From JACPUW01 sp049115495 (GTDB taxonomy: Bacteria; Bacteroidota; Bacteroidia; CAILMK01; JACPUW01): 64,000 nucleotides of DNA. Shown one piece after another: positions 15,945-25,365 of this stretch; the stretch's first letter is position 1, and each line of letters starts with the position of its first letter. Location of the stretch: positions 1 to 64,000 of the forward strand of contig JAGDZV010000012.1 of NCBI GenBank assembly GCA_049115495.1. Reading direction: 5' to 3'. The notes beneath the pieces are model-generated. The model was not told the DNA's origin and did no database searches. It worked only from the letters and a program-made list of their open reading frames with translations. The position numbers and the translations under genes were made by a program.

Positions 15945-18278
15945 TTGAATAGGAGGTCAAGGTTAAATAATTGGCTAAAAAGTGTGCCAAATTATTGGCT
16001 ACAGTTTGGTGTTTTGGTTTTTCTTATATCTTCGGTTTTATCATATTTTTTGATAAAACAAGCGATTAAAACTACGGCCGATCAGCAAGGTAAACTAGAA
16101 TCTCAAATTGCCCGAAATATTGAGAAAAACGCTGAAATCGTTTTAAGAAACTCGTACATTGCCATGCTAAGGTTAGCCAATACTATTGACGAAAATGGTC
16201 AGCCAACTAACTTTGTCAAAACCTCTGAACAGATAATCTCTGATTTTCCGGAAATTGATGTGCTTGAGCTGGTACCTAAAGGTGTAATAAAATACATTTA
16301 TCCTTTAAAAGGTAATGAGCAAGCATTAAATTATGATATTTTAAAAGATAGTAAAGTAAATGAAGAAGCTAAAAAGGCCATTGAAAAAGATGTTTATTTT
16401 GCCGGACCCATTAGCTTAAAGCAAGGTGGAAGAGCTATAATAGGTAGGGCGCCCATTACAAGGCGAGATACATTTTGGGGTTTCTCGGCGGTATTAATAC
16501 AAACAGAGAGTCTATTTGAAGCCCTTGGTTTTAATAATGTAGATACAAACCAGTTTTATCTGCAATTGTCAAAGATTAATGCCAGCGGCGTTGAAGAATT
16601 CTTTTTACCCAAAACGATCAATTTTTCTGAAAATGAATGTGAAACCATTTACATATCTGATGGTGATTGGAAAATATATATAAGGTCAAAAAAGAGTTCA
16701 CTTGATATTTACCTTTTGGCCGTTTGGATACTCATAGCCTTGGTAATTTCTGTAGGTTTAAGTGCCTTGCTTGCAGGGGTACTGTTTAAATCAAAAAAAG
16801 AGATAGACCAATTATACAATCAATTAAATGTATACTTAGATAACTCACCGTTGGGTATAGTAGAATACGATCAAGATCTTTTTATTACCAAATGGAGCGA
16901 GCATTGTGAAAAAATATTTGGGTACACCCAGCAAGAAGTATTTTCAAAAAAGATGAATGCACTCGATCTGGTTTATCCGGGCGATGAGCCCAAGGTAGAA
17001 CATGTAATTGAAGATATTTTTCAAGGAAACTCAAATGGGAATGTTTCGCGCAATAGAAATAAAGGCAAAGATGGTAGCGTAGTACATTGTTTATGGTTTA
17101 ATTCTGTTTACCGCAACAAATCAGGTGGTGTACAATCAGTGTTTTCGCTAGTACAAGATGTAACTGATACCACTTTAAAGGAGATTGAATTAGAGCAAAG
17201 TCGAAGAGATGTTAATACTATTCTGGGTGCTACAAACGATCTTATGGTATTATTAAATGTTAGCGACGGAAAATTTATTTACGCGGCAATAAACACGGCA
17301 TTTGAGAAACTTATTGACGATAACATTGAAAATGTAAAGGGAAAACAGCTGGGCGAGCTAATCAAAAGAAAAAATATTCACGAAATTCATAAAGCAATAA
17401 ATACGGCATTGATAACCGGTAAAACTCAATTGCTTGAAGAAGAAGTTTCGTTTAAAGGCAAAGATTTTTGGCTTGAAACCACAGTAACTCCAAGTTTTAA
17501 TACAAGCGAAAATTTAAATCAGTTGCTTATTGTAGCGAGAGATGTTACAGAAAGGCATAAAGCACAATTAGAGTTAAAGCGTAATCTTGATTTAACAAAA
17601 AGCCAAAACGATAGGCTATTAAACTTTGCTTACATAGTATCTCACAATTTACGTACCCATTCCAGTAATATATCAGGCATACTCACCTTGTTGAAAGATG
17701 AAAAAGACCAAGAAAAGGTAAATGTATTATTGAATCATTTAACTACTGTTTCAAGCGCTTTAGATGAAACTATGGATCATTTAAATGAAGTAGTAAACAT
17801 TCAAACTAACAACGATATAAAACTTAAGAGCTTAAGCTTAAACGATTTTATATTAAAAACTATAATACTATTAAGAGAAAAGGTAGAGGCAGCAGATGCA
17901 ACGATTAATAATTTGGTTGACGACTCAATATTGGTAAAGTTTAGTTCTTCTTATTTAGAAAGTGTAATACTAAACTTTTTGTCAAATGCTTTAAAATACA
18001 GCAGTTTAGAAAGAAAAAGTATAATAACTTTAAGAGCCAAAAAAGAAAGCGGATTTGTTGTTCTTCAAATTCAAGATAATGGTGTTGGCATAGATATGGA
18101 AAAATATGGTGATCAATTATTTGGACTATATAAGCGTTTTCATAAAACTCAAGAAGGCAAGGGACTTGGCTTATTTATCACTAAGAATCAGGTAGAAGCG
18201 CTTGGCGGAAAGGTTGAAGTAAAAAGCCGACTCAATGTTGGAACAACCTTTAGTGTCTATTTTCCTGAGGGAGATTAA
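15945..18278 (+). CDS. CHASE-domain, double-PAS sensor histidine kinase
   Basis: A 777-residue kinase. TM1 is at about 17-40. A periplasmic CHASE domain at about 55-215 is shown by LELVPKGVIKYIYPLKGNEQ and YFAGPISLKQGGRAIIGRAPI. TM2 is at about 245-275. PAS 1 begins at DNSPLGIVEYDQDLFITKWS and PAS 2 at ATNDLMVLLNVSDGKF; each ends in a PAC-like stretch. The H-box is YIVSHNLRTHSSNI with His567, and HATPase_c follows (NFLSNALKYSS, IQDNGVGIDM, GKGLGLFITKN). CHASE domains bind small extracellular ligands. The start used is TTG at 15945, because no ATG precedes TM1; GTG at 15984 is the alternative. AGGAGG at 15951-15956 is not correctly spaced for either. No partner regulator is adjacent. Confidence 0.9.
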   Translation: MNRRSRLNNWLKSVPNYWLQFGVLVFLISSVLSYFLIKQAIKTTADQQGKLESQIARNIEKNAEIVLRNSYIAMLRLANTIDENGQPTNFVKTSEQIISDFPEIDVLELVPKGVIKYIYPLKGNEQALNYDILKDSKVNEEAKKAIEKDVYFAGPISLKQGGRAIIGRAPITRRDTFWGFSAVLIQTESLFEALGFNNVDTNQFYLQLSKINASGVEEFFLPKTINFSENECETIYISDGDWKIYIRSKKSSLDIYLLAVWILIALVISVGLSALLAGVLFKSKKEIDQLYNQLNVYLDNSPLGIVEYDQDLFITKWSEHCEKIFGYTQQEVFSKKMNALDLVYPGDEPKVEHVIEDIFQGNSNGNVSRNRNKGKDGSVVHCLWFNSVYRNKSGGVQSVFSLVQDVTDTTLKEIELEQSRRDVNTILGATNDLMVLLNVSDGKFIYAAINTAFEKLIDDNIENVKGKQLGELIKRKNIHEIHKAINTALITGKTQLLEEEVSFKGKDFWLETTVTPSFNTSENLNQLLIVARDVTERHKAQLELKRNLDLTKSQNDRLLNFAYIVSHNLRTHSSNISGILTLLKDEKDQEKVNVLLNHLTTVSSALDETMDHLNEVVNIQTNNDIKLKSLSLNDFILKTIILLREKVEAADATINNLVDDSILVKFSSSYLESVILNFLSNALKYSSLERKSIITLRAKKESGFVVLQIQDNGVGIDMEKYGDQLFGLYKRFHKTQEGKGLGLFITKNQVEALGGKVEVKSRLNVGTTFSVYFPEGD

Positions 18279-18324
18279 GGTTTAAGAAACAAAACTTATC
18301 AAGGTCTTAGTTCCCGTGTATTTT

Positions 18325-18346
18325 GCTTATTGATCCAATAATAAGC
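18325..18346. terminator. Weak hairpin between convergent genes
   Basis: GCTTATT and AATAAGC form a 7-base stem with an 8-base loop, between the stops at 18278 (+) and 18386 (-). It is AT-rich and lacks a long T-tract, so it is only a possible terminator. Confidence 0.3.
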
Positions 18347-18385
18347 TCACTAACAATGTTTTCTCGATCTGATAATATAAAGTTT

Positions 18386-21300
18386 TTAGTTGCTCATTAA
18401 TGTAAGAGTTGTAAAAGATGAATCAACAAGTACTTTTATAAAGTATAGACCATTTCTTGTTGCAAATAGCTCAATGTGACGAGGGCCAGAATGTTGCTTT
18501 GAATCAACCAAAGTTTCAATTTTTTGGCCTAACTCATTATAAACTTCAATTTGTACATGGCTTTCGGTTGGTAAGTTGTAGCGAATGAATGTGTTTTCTT
18601 TAAAAGGGTTAGGATAAACACTAATGTTTAATTCATCTATTAAATCATTAATGCTGCTGCCTTCATATTTAAACCCGTTAGATTCACCAATACAGCCTTT
18701 ATCATTGGTTACTTCAACCTTGTAGGCGCCGTTTTCTTTTGGTGCCACAAATTGAGATGTTTCTCCTGGCATTTCTTCGCCTTTAAAAAACCACTGGTAA
18801 GTGTAGCCATCGCCTGTTTCACTACTCCAAAGGGTATCGTTTCTCAATTGAACATTAGGGTTTGGGCTCTCATAAACATTTACAGTCAATATGCGGCTTG
18901 TATCTCTACAGCCAAACTGATTTCTACCTATGGCAAAGAATTCGCCTTTAGCAAAGGTTGTGGTTTTAAGCTGAGAGCTGTATTCAGAGTCGTCTTTATA
19001 CCATTTTACTTTAAGATCATTATCTCCGCTTGCTATTAGGTTTAATGAGCCACCTTCGCAAAAACCTGAATCACTTTCAAATCCGACGCTAAAATTCACT
19101 GCAGGGGCTGATTTTAATTCAATTTCGAGAGAAGTTACCGCGCAAGAGCCATTTGCAGCTTCAAACTTGTACTTGGCAATTTCGTTAGTGGTAAAAGTAT
19201 CTCCAGCAGTTATTACTGGGTTGCCATTTTTAAACCAAGTTAGTTTCTCAACATCAATGCCAGTTTTGGCATAAAGGTCAATGGTTTCGCCTTCGCAAAC
19301 CACAAAACTGTTTTTGTTACTTGTGATTTCAGGAGCAATTATATCACATGAATCTATAATAAATCGATACAAGCTTTTTTCTCTTGTAGAGTCACTTGCT
19401 GCAATGTATAGATAGCCTTTGTATGCTGCATATTCGGTAGGGTAGGAGCTTCCATTTCCTTTTTGAATATCCCATAATAGTTTGGTTCCGGCGCTTGTGC
19501 CATCAGTTATCCAAACTTCAGTTCCGTGAGCTGCTGAAGTTGCCGTGAATATTAATCTGCCATTAAATACATAGAAGTTTTCTGGGTTACTTGAAGCCGA
19601 ACCTGGGTTGATGTCGGCCAATAAAACTACGCCCGAATCGGTTCCATCAGTAATAAAGAGTTCTTGCCCATAGGTGCTGTTATATGCCGAGAAAATTGCA
19701 TTAGTACCAAAGCCTGCTATGGCCTTCACATTAGAGTAATTGATAATAGGATTAATACCAACGCCTTTATTTACCTGTGTGACTTTATCAAAATGACGAT
19801 AGCTTATAACCTTTTTTGAATTGTCACTCATAAAGGCAACCATGTAGGCTATAGAACTATCAGCCATAAAAAAAGTATCTGGCATTATAGTTTTATTTAG
19901 CTCTTTGTAGTCATATCTAAATCCACCTGTTCCTACATTGGGTGGCGTAATATTGGTTTGATAAAGCACGCCAGTTGCATCTAAATGCAAGAACAGAATT
20001 ATAGAATCATTACCGCAGAAGAAATCTGAATGTCCTAAATCATCAACCATGTCAAGAGCTTTCAGTTCTTCATTTTTAGTATCAACATAATAGGCACCAT
20101 ATTTTCCATTTCTTTTAATGCTAACGCACATCATTCCTCCAACTTTGGTCAAATTGGCAATATCTTCAATATCGTTATCATCTCCTAAGTAGACTTTCGT
20201 TCCTGCCTTTGTTCCATCAGATCTAAAAATAGCCTGACCACCAAAAAGCCCTGTGCTGCCTATATAATAAATGTAGTTTCCGTCAACAACATAATCTTGT
20301 GGAGCAGAACTACTAAAAAGATCGCTCGGTGTTACAAAATCAGAACCATTGGGAGTTCCGTTGCTTTTGTAGAGTTCAATACCTTCAACAAAAGAGAAAG
20401 CAGTACCATATAGGTTGCCTTTAAACTCGGTATATTCTCCCATTCCTGATGGCAGGTTTGCAATGTTTATATTATCTAAAAGAATAGTTCCATCCTTAGA
20501 GCCATCGGTTCGCCAAAGTTCGGCGCCATTTATACTGTCATTTGCAAAAAGATATAGGTATTCGCCAACGGGCATTAAAGTACTCACTTGTTGATTTCCA
20601 CGATCCACTTTTGGATTTAAATCTAATAGAATTGAAGTACCCGCTTCGGTTCCATCGGTAATCCATACTTCAGTTCCTGTAGATGGATGGTAAGCAGAAA
20701 CTAATAATTTGTTATTGTAAATAATACCTTGTAGTCCCATTAAAGAGCTGCCCGCACCCTCAAAAAAGTCAATTGCTAGTTTGGTTGAGCCTGCATTTCC
20801 CTCAGTTTGCCAAAGCTCCCTACCGTTTTCTTTTGTAAATGCACTAAAGAATAGTTTATCACCTAAAGCATAAAAATTTCTGGGATTAGAGCTGGTATCT
20901 GCAGCTATATTTTTAACTACTAAAGGTGTGTTGCTCAAGTTGCCTACTTTATAAATCTCGCCATCGCCCGATTTATACCCTGAAAAGTAAACCGTGTTTT
21001 TATATACACCAAGGTCTACGCGCTTGTCAGTAGAGTGGCAGTATCCCAAATCAGCGTAATTTAGGTTGTTAGTGTTAATTCTATAAAGGCCCCCAATACC
21101 TTGCCAATCTTGTGCTACGTAGTAGAAAAAGTTACCATTAGAAATGGTGTCTATAATTCCGGGATATCCGTTTAGCTCATCTAAATATTTATCTGTTCCA
21201 AGGCTCTCTTTACCTGCGTAGATTTGAGTTTTAGATGATCCTCTTACAAACCATAACAAAACGTTTTTATAGGTTCTAAAATGATAGATTCCGCCTGTTG

Positions 21301-21928
21301 CGGCATGGTCATAATAAATTTGTGGACTGGCAAAGTTTTTATCAATTCTATAGATTTTATCAGAAATGGCATAGAACAAATAATTCGGGGTGGTAAACAA
21401 TGGAGACTTGCCATAAATATGGCCAAATGCTATTTTATGAAGCACTTTAGAATTTGTAAGGCTTGTATCAACAGCACGTACGTAAAAACTATCTTCAGTT
21501 ATGTGATCTTGATAAACTAGCCAATCATTAAAAGCAACTATTGAGATGGTTCGGTTCTGGAAAAAAGAAGGTGGCTTATGAAAAACTTTTGTGCCTTTGG
21601 GCGTACCATTAGTTCTCCATATCTCAGTACCTGTTGAAGTGAAAACTTGAAAGAATAGATGACCGTTAAACTCTGTAAAGTTTCTAAAATAGTCAGTGCC
21701 ACTTGTGAATGTGTAAACCAAATTAGTGTTTAACCCACTACCGTCTGTAATGTACATCGATTTTTGGCCGCCTTCACTTTTGACAAAGAATATAACTTTA
21801 CCATTAAATTCATAAAAAGCTTCAGGCTCTGAGCTTTCGCCATAAGATATAAAGTCGTAGAAATGCTCTTGTGCAAAGTTTTCCAGAACAATAAAGCTTA
21901 GTATATATGTGGCCAGAAGTCTAAACAT
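18386..21928 (-). CDS. Secreted ELWxxDGT-repeat protein with T9SS type A sorting domain
   Basis: A 1180-residue secreted protein. A signal peptide (MFRLLATYILSFIVLENFAQ) is followed by a long array of about 50-residue repeats built on ELWRTDG / GTEVWITDGTEAGT / LFFSA motifs to about residue 830, the ELWxxDGT repeat family expected to fold as a beta-propeller. Ig-like modules with paired cysteines follow (CDIIAPEITSNKNSFVVCEG and similar, about 860-1080). The last 75 residues (ISVYPNPFKENTFIRY ... LGQKIETL ... GLYFIKVLV) are a type A T9SS sorting domain. Export to the cell surface or medium follows from the sorting domain. Binding or scaffolding is a guess; no catalytic motif is seen. It appears to be a single-gene unit. 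Confidence 0.9.
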   Translation of the reverse strand: MFRLLATYILSFIVLENFAQEHFYDFISYGESSEPEAFYEFNGKVIFFVKSEGGQKSMYITDGSGLNTNLVYTFTSGTDYFRNFTEFNGHLFFQVFTSTGTEIWRTNGTPKGTKVFHKPPSFFQNRTISIVAFNDWLVYQDHITEDSFYVRAVDTSLTNSKVLHKIAFGHIYGKSPLFTTPNYLFYAISDKIYRIDKNFASPQIYYDHAATGGIYHFRTYKNVLLWFVRGSSKTQIYAGKESLGTDKYLDELNGYPGIIDTISNGNFFYYVAQDWQGIGGLYRINTNNLNYADLGYCHSTDKRVDLGVYKNTVYFSGYKSGDGEIYKVGNLSNTPLVVKNIAADTSSNPRNFYALGDKLFFSAFTKENGRELWQTEGNAGSTKLAIDFFEGAGSSLMGLQGIIYNNKLLVSAYHPSTGTEVWITDGTEAGTSILLDLNPKVDRGNQQVSTLMPVGEYLYLFANDSINGAELWRTDGSKDGTILLDNINIANLPSGMGEYTEFKGNLYGTAFSFVEGIELYKSNGTPNGSDFVTPSDLFSSSAPQDYVVDGNYIYYIGSTGLFGGQAIFRSDGTKAGTKVYLGDDNDIEDIANLTKVGGMMCVSIKRNGKYGAYYVDTKNEELKALDMVDDLGHSDFFCGNDSIILFLHLDATGVLYQTNITPPNVGTGGFRYDYKELNKTIMPDTFFMADSSIAYMVAFMSDNSKKVISYRHFDKVTQVNKGVGINPIINYSNVKAIAGFGTNAIFSAYNSTYGQELFITDGTDSGVVLLADINPGSASSNPENFYVFNGRLIFTATSAAHGTEVWITDGTSAGTKLLWDIQKGNGSSYPTEYAAYKGYLYIAASDSTREKSLYRFIIDSCDIIAPEITSNKNSFVVCEGETIDLYAKTGIDVEKLTWFKNGNPVITAGDTFTTNEIAKYKFEAANGSCAVTSLEIELKSAPAVNFSVGFESDSGFCEGGSLNLIASGDNDLKVKWYKDDSEYSSQLKTTTFAKGEFFAIGRNQFGCRDTSRILTVNVYESPNPNVQLRNDTLWSSETGDGYTYQWFFKGEEMPGETSQFVAPKENGAYKVEVTNDKGCIGESNGFKYEGSSINDLIDELNISVYPNPFKENTFIRYNLPTESHVQIEVYNELGQKIETLVDSKQHSGPRHIELFATRNGLYFIKVLVDSSFTTLTLMSN

Positions 21929-22140
21929 TCTAAAAGTAGATTTTTATACAAATTAAATGCATAGATGAGTGCCGCACCATGTATTGGGTTGCTTTGGCCT
22001 AAGGATTTATTATCTGATGATGTTTCTAAATGGCAGACCTGAAATCTGAAATTGAAGTACTGTTGAAGCTTTATTTCTCTTTAGATAAGTGGTTCTAATC
22101 CTATTTAGAGCAAGCTTGCTAAGCTTTTAAAAGACATTAT

Positions 22141-22163
22141 AATTTTTCATGACTTGAAAAATT
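22141..22163 (-). terminator. Terminator of the comEC operon
   Basis: AATTTTTCA and TGAAAAATT form a perfect 9-base stem with a 5-base loop, 10 bases after the thioesterase stop at 22173 on the minus strand. The stem is AT-rich, so strength is uncertain, but position fits the end of the seven-gene operon. Confidence 0.5.
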
Positions 22164-22172
22164 ACAAAAAAT

Positions 22173-22610
22173 TTATTCATCCCAAGCAAAATCATCGGTT
22201 TTTGGCATTTGCTCTAGTTTGTTTTCATATTCATCGGGCAGCAAACCGAGCTTCCTTTTTCTTAAGTCCATCCAAGCACCATTTACATTTACAATGCAGG
22301 CCAAGTCTCCATTGCTTTTGTACATGTGGTGTCTAATGGCCCATCTCGAACCATCAGCTTTGCCGCCAGATAGAAAAGTTTCAATTGTCATTTCTTCACT
22401 CAAGTGAACTTCACGCTTGTAAATGAGTTCTTCTCTAAAAAGAATAGGGCCAACGGCCAGTTTGCGCATTAACTTTACACCTAATCCCAATTTTTCTAAG
22501 ATTTCAACTCGTGCGTGGGCACAAAAATCGGCATATGCCGAATGGCGTAAATGCCCATTGGCATCAACATCGGCCCAGCGTACTTTATATGTTCCTTTAT
22601 TTATTTCCAT
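22173..22610 (-). CDS. Acyl-CoA thioesterase, 4HBT hotdog family
   Basis: A 145-residue single hotdog-fold protein. RWADVDANGHLRHSAYADFCAHARVE carries the 4HBT-type catalytic Asp (D16 in DANGH) and the following conserved helix; FREELIYKREVHLSEEMTIE and WAIRHHMYKSNGDLACIVNVNGAWMDL are the sheet strands. It would hydrolyse a fatty or aromatic acyl-CoA in the cytoplasm. It is the last gene of the minus-strand operon, and its start lies inside the end of the amidase gene (14-base overlap), so translation is coupled. An enoyl-CoA hydratase earlier in the same operon is the only metabolic neighbour. The substrate is not readable from the sequence. Confidence 0.88.
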   Translation of the reverse strand: MEINKGTYKVRWADVDANGHLRHSAYADFCAHARVEILEKLGLGVKLMRKLAVGPILFREELIYKREVHLSEEMTIETFLSGGKADGSRWAIRHHMYKSNGDLACIVNVNGAWMDLRKRKLGLLPDEYENKLEQMPKTDDFAWDE

Positions 22611-23859
22611 TATTTATTATTTTAAGTGTATGTGTTGATTGGTTTGTACTTATGGTAATAACAAAAAGTCCACTGGGTAGGGTTTTCAAATCAATGTGAT
22701 TTTGAGTTGCAACTCCTTTCAATATGATTTTACCATTTATGTCTACCACCTGATAATCTGAAGCCTCACTATTTGGAATAAAGAGTTTTCCGTTCAAAAA
22801 CGTATATCCTTTGTTTTCAATAATTTCATCATTACCCACCGCAAATCCGCAATCAACTAGGCGTTTTGCCACTTTAATTCTCACGGTATCTAACTTTTTA
22901 TAAAACAAGCTACCAGGACATTCGGTTTGGCAACCATCAAATACACCGGCTTTATAACCATCTCTATGGCCACAAATTGTTGCTAATTCAAAACCACTAG
23001 AAGAACCTTTTGGATGAAAATCTTGCTCCAGGGGTTGAATTTCTTCCTTTTTCGCTTTCCAAGCCAAAAGCTCTTCAAGTGTTTTGAGCATTGAGTCAGA
23101 AGGTTCTGTTTCAGAATAATTTCCAATTAAACAAACCCCCATGGTGTAGCTATTCTTAGCACAAAAATGAGCACCACGAATGTTGTCATCTTCTTTGCCT
23201 TGCCCATCTCTACCCGCATACAAGGTGCCGTCAGGAGCAATTAGATAATTATAGCCCACATCATCCCAACCATTATTATTTTTATGGTATAAATAGATGT
23301 TTCTAACGGCTAAGGTATAGTCTGTTACATTATTACTTGTGGCGCTATGGTGCACCACCAAATGACTCACCTGTGTGGTACTAGGGTTTGGTTTTGGTTC
23401 AGGAAGGCCATCGCGCCAAACATCTTGGTCAATTAAGGGCGGTAAATCGCAATCACTTCGTTTTCTGCTAATTGCCGGTTCTATTTGTGAAGTTGAAATA
23501 TCCGTATAACTGTCATTATATAATTGGAGCGTCAATTCTGCTTGACTTTCGCCGAGATATAAAATCGAGAGTGCAGTTTGTGCTTTATTAAAGATCAGAA
23601 GGTTAGATAAATTCAAATCTGAAAAATGAACATTTCTTTCAAGGCTATATTCTATTCCATCTGCAATCACCGCCAAACTGGATAGATCATCGCATTGAAT
23701 GGCTAGGGAAGTAAATCCATTTTTATAATGCTGATAAATTGAATCCCTAATTTGAAAATTTTGAGTTCTTATATGCTGCGCATTTGACTTTAAAAAAGTC
23801 ATAAGCATAAGAGCCCCTAATAGTAAGCTTGTAAATGAGTTATTAATTGATTTTTGCAT
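22597..23859 (-). CDS. Secreted N-acetylmuramoyl-L-alanine amidase (PGRP/Amidase_2) with T9SS type A tail
   Basis: The start is placed at the ATG at 23859, giving a signal peptide (MQKSINNSFTSLLLGALMLMT..., cleavage near SNAQ) and 420 residues; an upstream GTG/ATG at 23892 would overlap the previous gene. After a beta-rich N-terminal region, the peptidoglycan-recognition/amidase domain runs from about 160 to 330. It has zinc ligands in VVHHSAT (about 170), CGHRDG (about 298) and TECPG (Cys about 314), and the fold marker GWDDVGYNYLIAPDGTLYAGR. The last 65 residues (LFIPNSEASDYQVVDINGKI ... LPSGLFVITIS) are a shortened type A sorting domain without the usual YPNP. It would cleave peptidoglycan stem peptides, outside the cell if the tail works. 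It sits 8 bases after the Cys-tailed gene. Confidence 0.88.
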   Translation of the reverse strand: MQKSINNSFTSLLLGALMLMTFLKSNAQHIRTQNFQIRDSIYQHYKNGFTSLAIQCDDLSSLAVIADGIEYSLERNVHFSDLNLSNLLIFNKAQTALSILYLGESQAELTLQLYNDSYTDISTSQIEPAISRKRSDCDLPPLIDQDVWRDGLPEPKPNPSTTQVSHLVVHHSATSNNVTDYTLAVRNIYLYHKNNNGWDDVGYNYLIAPDGTLYAGRDGQGKEDDNIRGAHFCAKNSYTMGVCLIGNYSETEPSDSMLKTLEELLAWKAKKEEIQPLEQDFHPKGSSSGFELATICGHRDGYKAGVFDGCQTECPGSLFYKKLDTVRIKVAKRLVDCGFAVGNDEIIENKGYTFLNGKLFIPNSEASDYQVVDINGKIILKGVATQNHIDLKTLPSGLFVITISTNQSTHTLKIINNGNK

Positions 23860-23867
23860 GTTGATGA

Positions 23868-24929
23868 TTAATCTCCTCCACAGCTTGAGCAAGAACTACA
23901 ACTTGAGCAAGAACTACAACTACTGCTATCACCTGAATCGCCATCAAAGCTGCCACCGTCAAACCAACTGCCGCTATCGCTTGTATCTGATTCACCAAAC
24001 TCCTGGTCAAAACTGTCCAACTTACTGTCCATATCGGCATCAGGATCAAACACATCACTTTCGCCAGCATCTATACCTTCTTCGCCAATACTGCCAATTT
24101 CTGTCCCTTCGTCGCTAATCAAATCAGTATCGTGAATATGGATATGATGATTGTGACTCATGCTACTCCACATGTAGGTGTAGAATAAATAATCATTAAA
24201 ACCATAATAGCCATAATATACACCATAGTGGCCTTCATTTCTTCTATATTCAATATTGTCTGATCGTTCGGGCTTTTGTTCACTAACCAGAATTTTTGAT
24301 TTAAGGTCAACCACTACATCATCTACTTTCATAAATGATTCAAGGGCTCGCCTTAATTCATCAAGCCAGTTTTGAAAAAGGGCCTCTTTAGATTTAACAA
24401 ACTGATCATATTGCTCTTGTGATGAAAAAATCGACTTCATTTTGGATTCAACTTCAGCTTTATTACCACTGGTAAAATCTTTAATAAGCGCACTTATTTT
24501 CATTTCAATAGGGTATGCACCAACGGCATGAGTACGGTTAATTCTAATATCAATTAGGTATTTAAAATGCTCATCGTCATGCTCTAGAATAAGTTCAAGT
24601 TGGTTGAAATGAGTACTCATTGAATCATCAAGCTCCAAGTCGTACTTTTCAAGCGCTTCTTTAAGGTCATCTTCTTTGCCTTCAGTGTCAAGATAAAAGT
24701 CAATATTATCATGGCTTAGCCTAATGATGTTATTTACGCCTTTGTTTCTAAAGCACATATTAAGCTGCTGTAAAATAGAAACTGCTTGAAAAGTTTCATG
24801 CTCTTCTTTATCTGAAATGGCTCCTGATGTTAAGAAAAAAAGCATTTTCTTAAATGCCTTTTGAGGCTTTACTTTCTCAATTTTGGTAAGTTGTGATGGG
24901 TCTATTGAAATATTACCTTCTAAATACAT
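23868..24929 (-). CDS. Uncharacterised acidic protein with C-terminal Cys-Ser tail
   Basis: The start at 24929 (MYLEGNISIDPSQL) is preferred over 24983, which would overlap the upstream gene by 44 bases. The 353-residue product has no signal peptide or clear membrane segment. The N-terminal 220 residues are mixed helix/strand with charged stretches. Then come an aromatic/His segment (HYGVYYGYYGFNDYLFYTY and HNHHIHIHD), an acidic low-complexity linker of about 75 residues, and a tail of CSS repeats (four SCS/SSC units) ending in SSCGGD, five cysteines in all. Cys/Gly tails of this sort occur on uncharacterised bacterial proteins encoded beside GRDP-like proteins, which is the neighbour here. 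Metal binding or modification of the tail is possible but unproven. I do not recognise the main domain. Confidence 0.75.
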   Translation of the reverse strand: MYLEGNISIDPSQLTKIEKVKPQKAFKKMLFFLTSGAISDKEEHETFQAVSILQQLNMCFRNKGVNNIIRLSHDNIDFYLDTEGKEDDLKEALEKYDLELDDSMSTHFNQLELILEHDDEHFKYLIDIRINRTHAVGAYPIEMKISALIKDFTSGNKAEVESKMKSIFSSQEQYDQFVKSKEALFQNWLDELRRALESFMKVDDVVVDLKSKILVSEQKPERSDNIEYRRNEGHYGVYYGYYGFNDYLFYTYMWSSMSHNHHIHIHDTDLISDEGTEIGSIGEEGIDAGESDVFDPDADMDSKLDSFDQEFGESDTSDSGSWFDGGSFDGDSGDSSSCSSCSSCSSCSSCGGD

Positions 24930-24939
24930 GTTATTATTT

Positions 24940-25365
24940 TTAGTTTGAGCAAGAGCCACATTGTGAATCTTGCCATTTCTCACTTGCTAATTGCCCCCAA
25001 TATACTTCGGGTGGTTTATCAAAATGTAAAATATATAGTTGAATGGTTCTATGATAGTTTCGGTGGTTTTCTTGTTCGTTGCCGCCGGGTGAGTGGTGTA
25101 CGTATCGTCCAAAATGCTCATCACAAAACTTATGGTACAACCTTGTAAATAGAATAAACTCATGCCAAGCATTATCTACAACAAGTGAAGGTGTAAGCTT
25201 TTGGTTGAGTTTACCTACCAGCCATAAAAACTTTAGTGTTTCTTCAAAAAGGTTTGTTACGTTTTGCTCATTAATTCCGCAGGACTTTACAATTTTTGAA
25301 ATTAGAACTGGGTTTTCTTCAAGTAAAGCCTTTGCGAGAATCTGAGTATTATAAGGTGTTGGCAT
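24940..25365 (-). CDS. GRDP-like (glycine-rich-domain-protein-like) small protein with Cys end
   Basis: A 141-residue soluble protein. LTPSLVVDNAWHEFILFTRL, then YHKFCDEHFGRYVHHSPGG, matches the GRDP-like family motif (V-D-x-A-W-H, about ten residues to T-R-x-Y, then F-C and H-H-x-P). The conserved Trp, His and His-His residues suggest a metal or ligand site. The end is QCGSCSN, giving a short Cys tail that echoes the tail of the next gene product. Its ATG at 25365 follows directly on the stop codon of the upstream gene (TAA ATG), and the Cys-tailed gene starts 10 bases after its stop. The biochemical role of the bacterial members is not known to me. Confidence 0.72.
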   Translation of the reverse strand: MPTPYNTQILAKALLEENPVLISKIVKSCGINEQNVTNLFEETLKFLWLVGKLNQKLTPSLVVDNAWHEFILFTRLYHKFCDEHFGRYVHHSPGGNEQENHRNYHRTIQLYILHFDKPPEVYWGQLASEKWQDSQCGSCSN

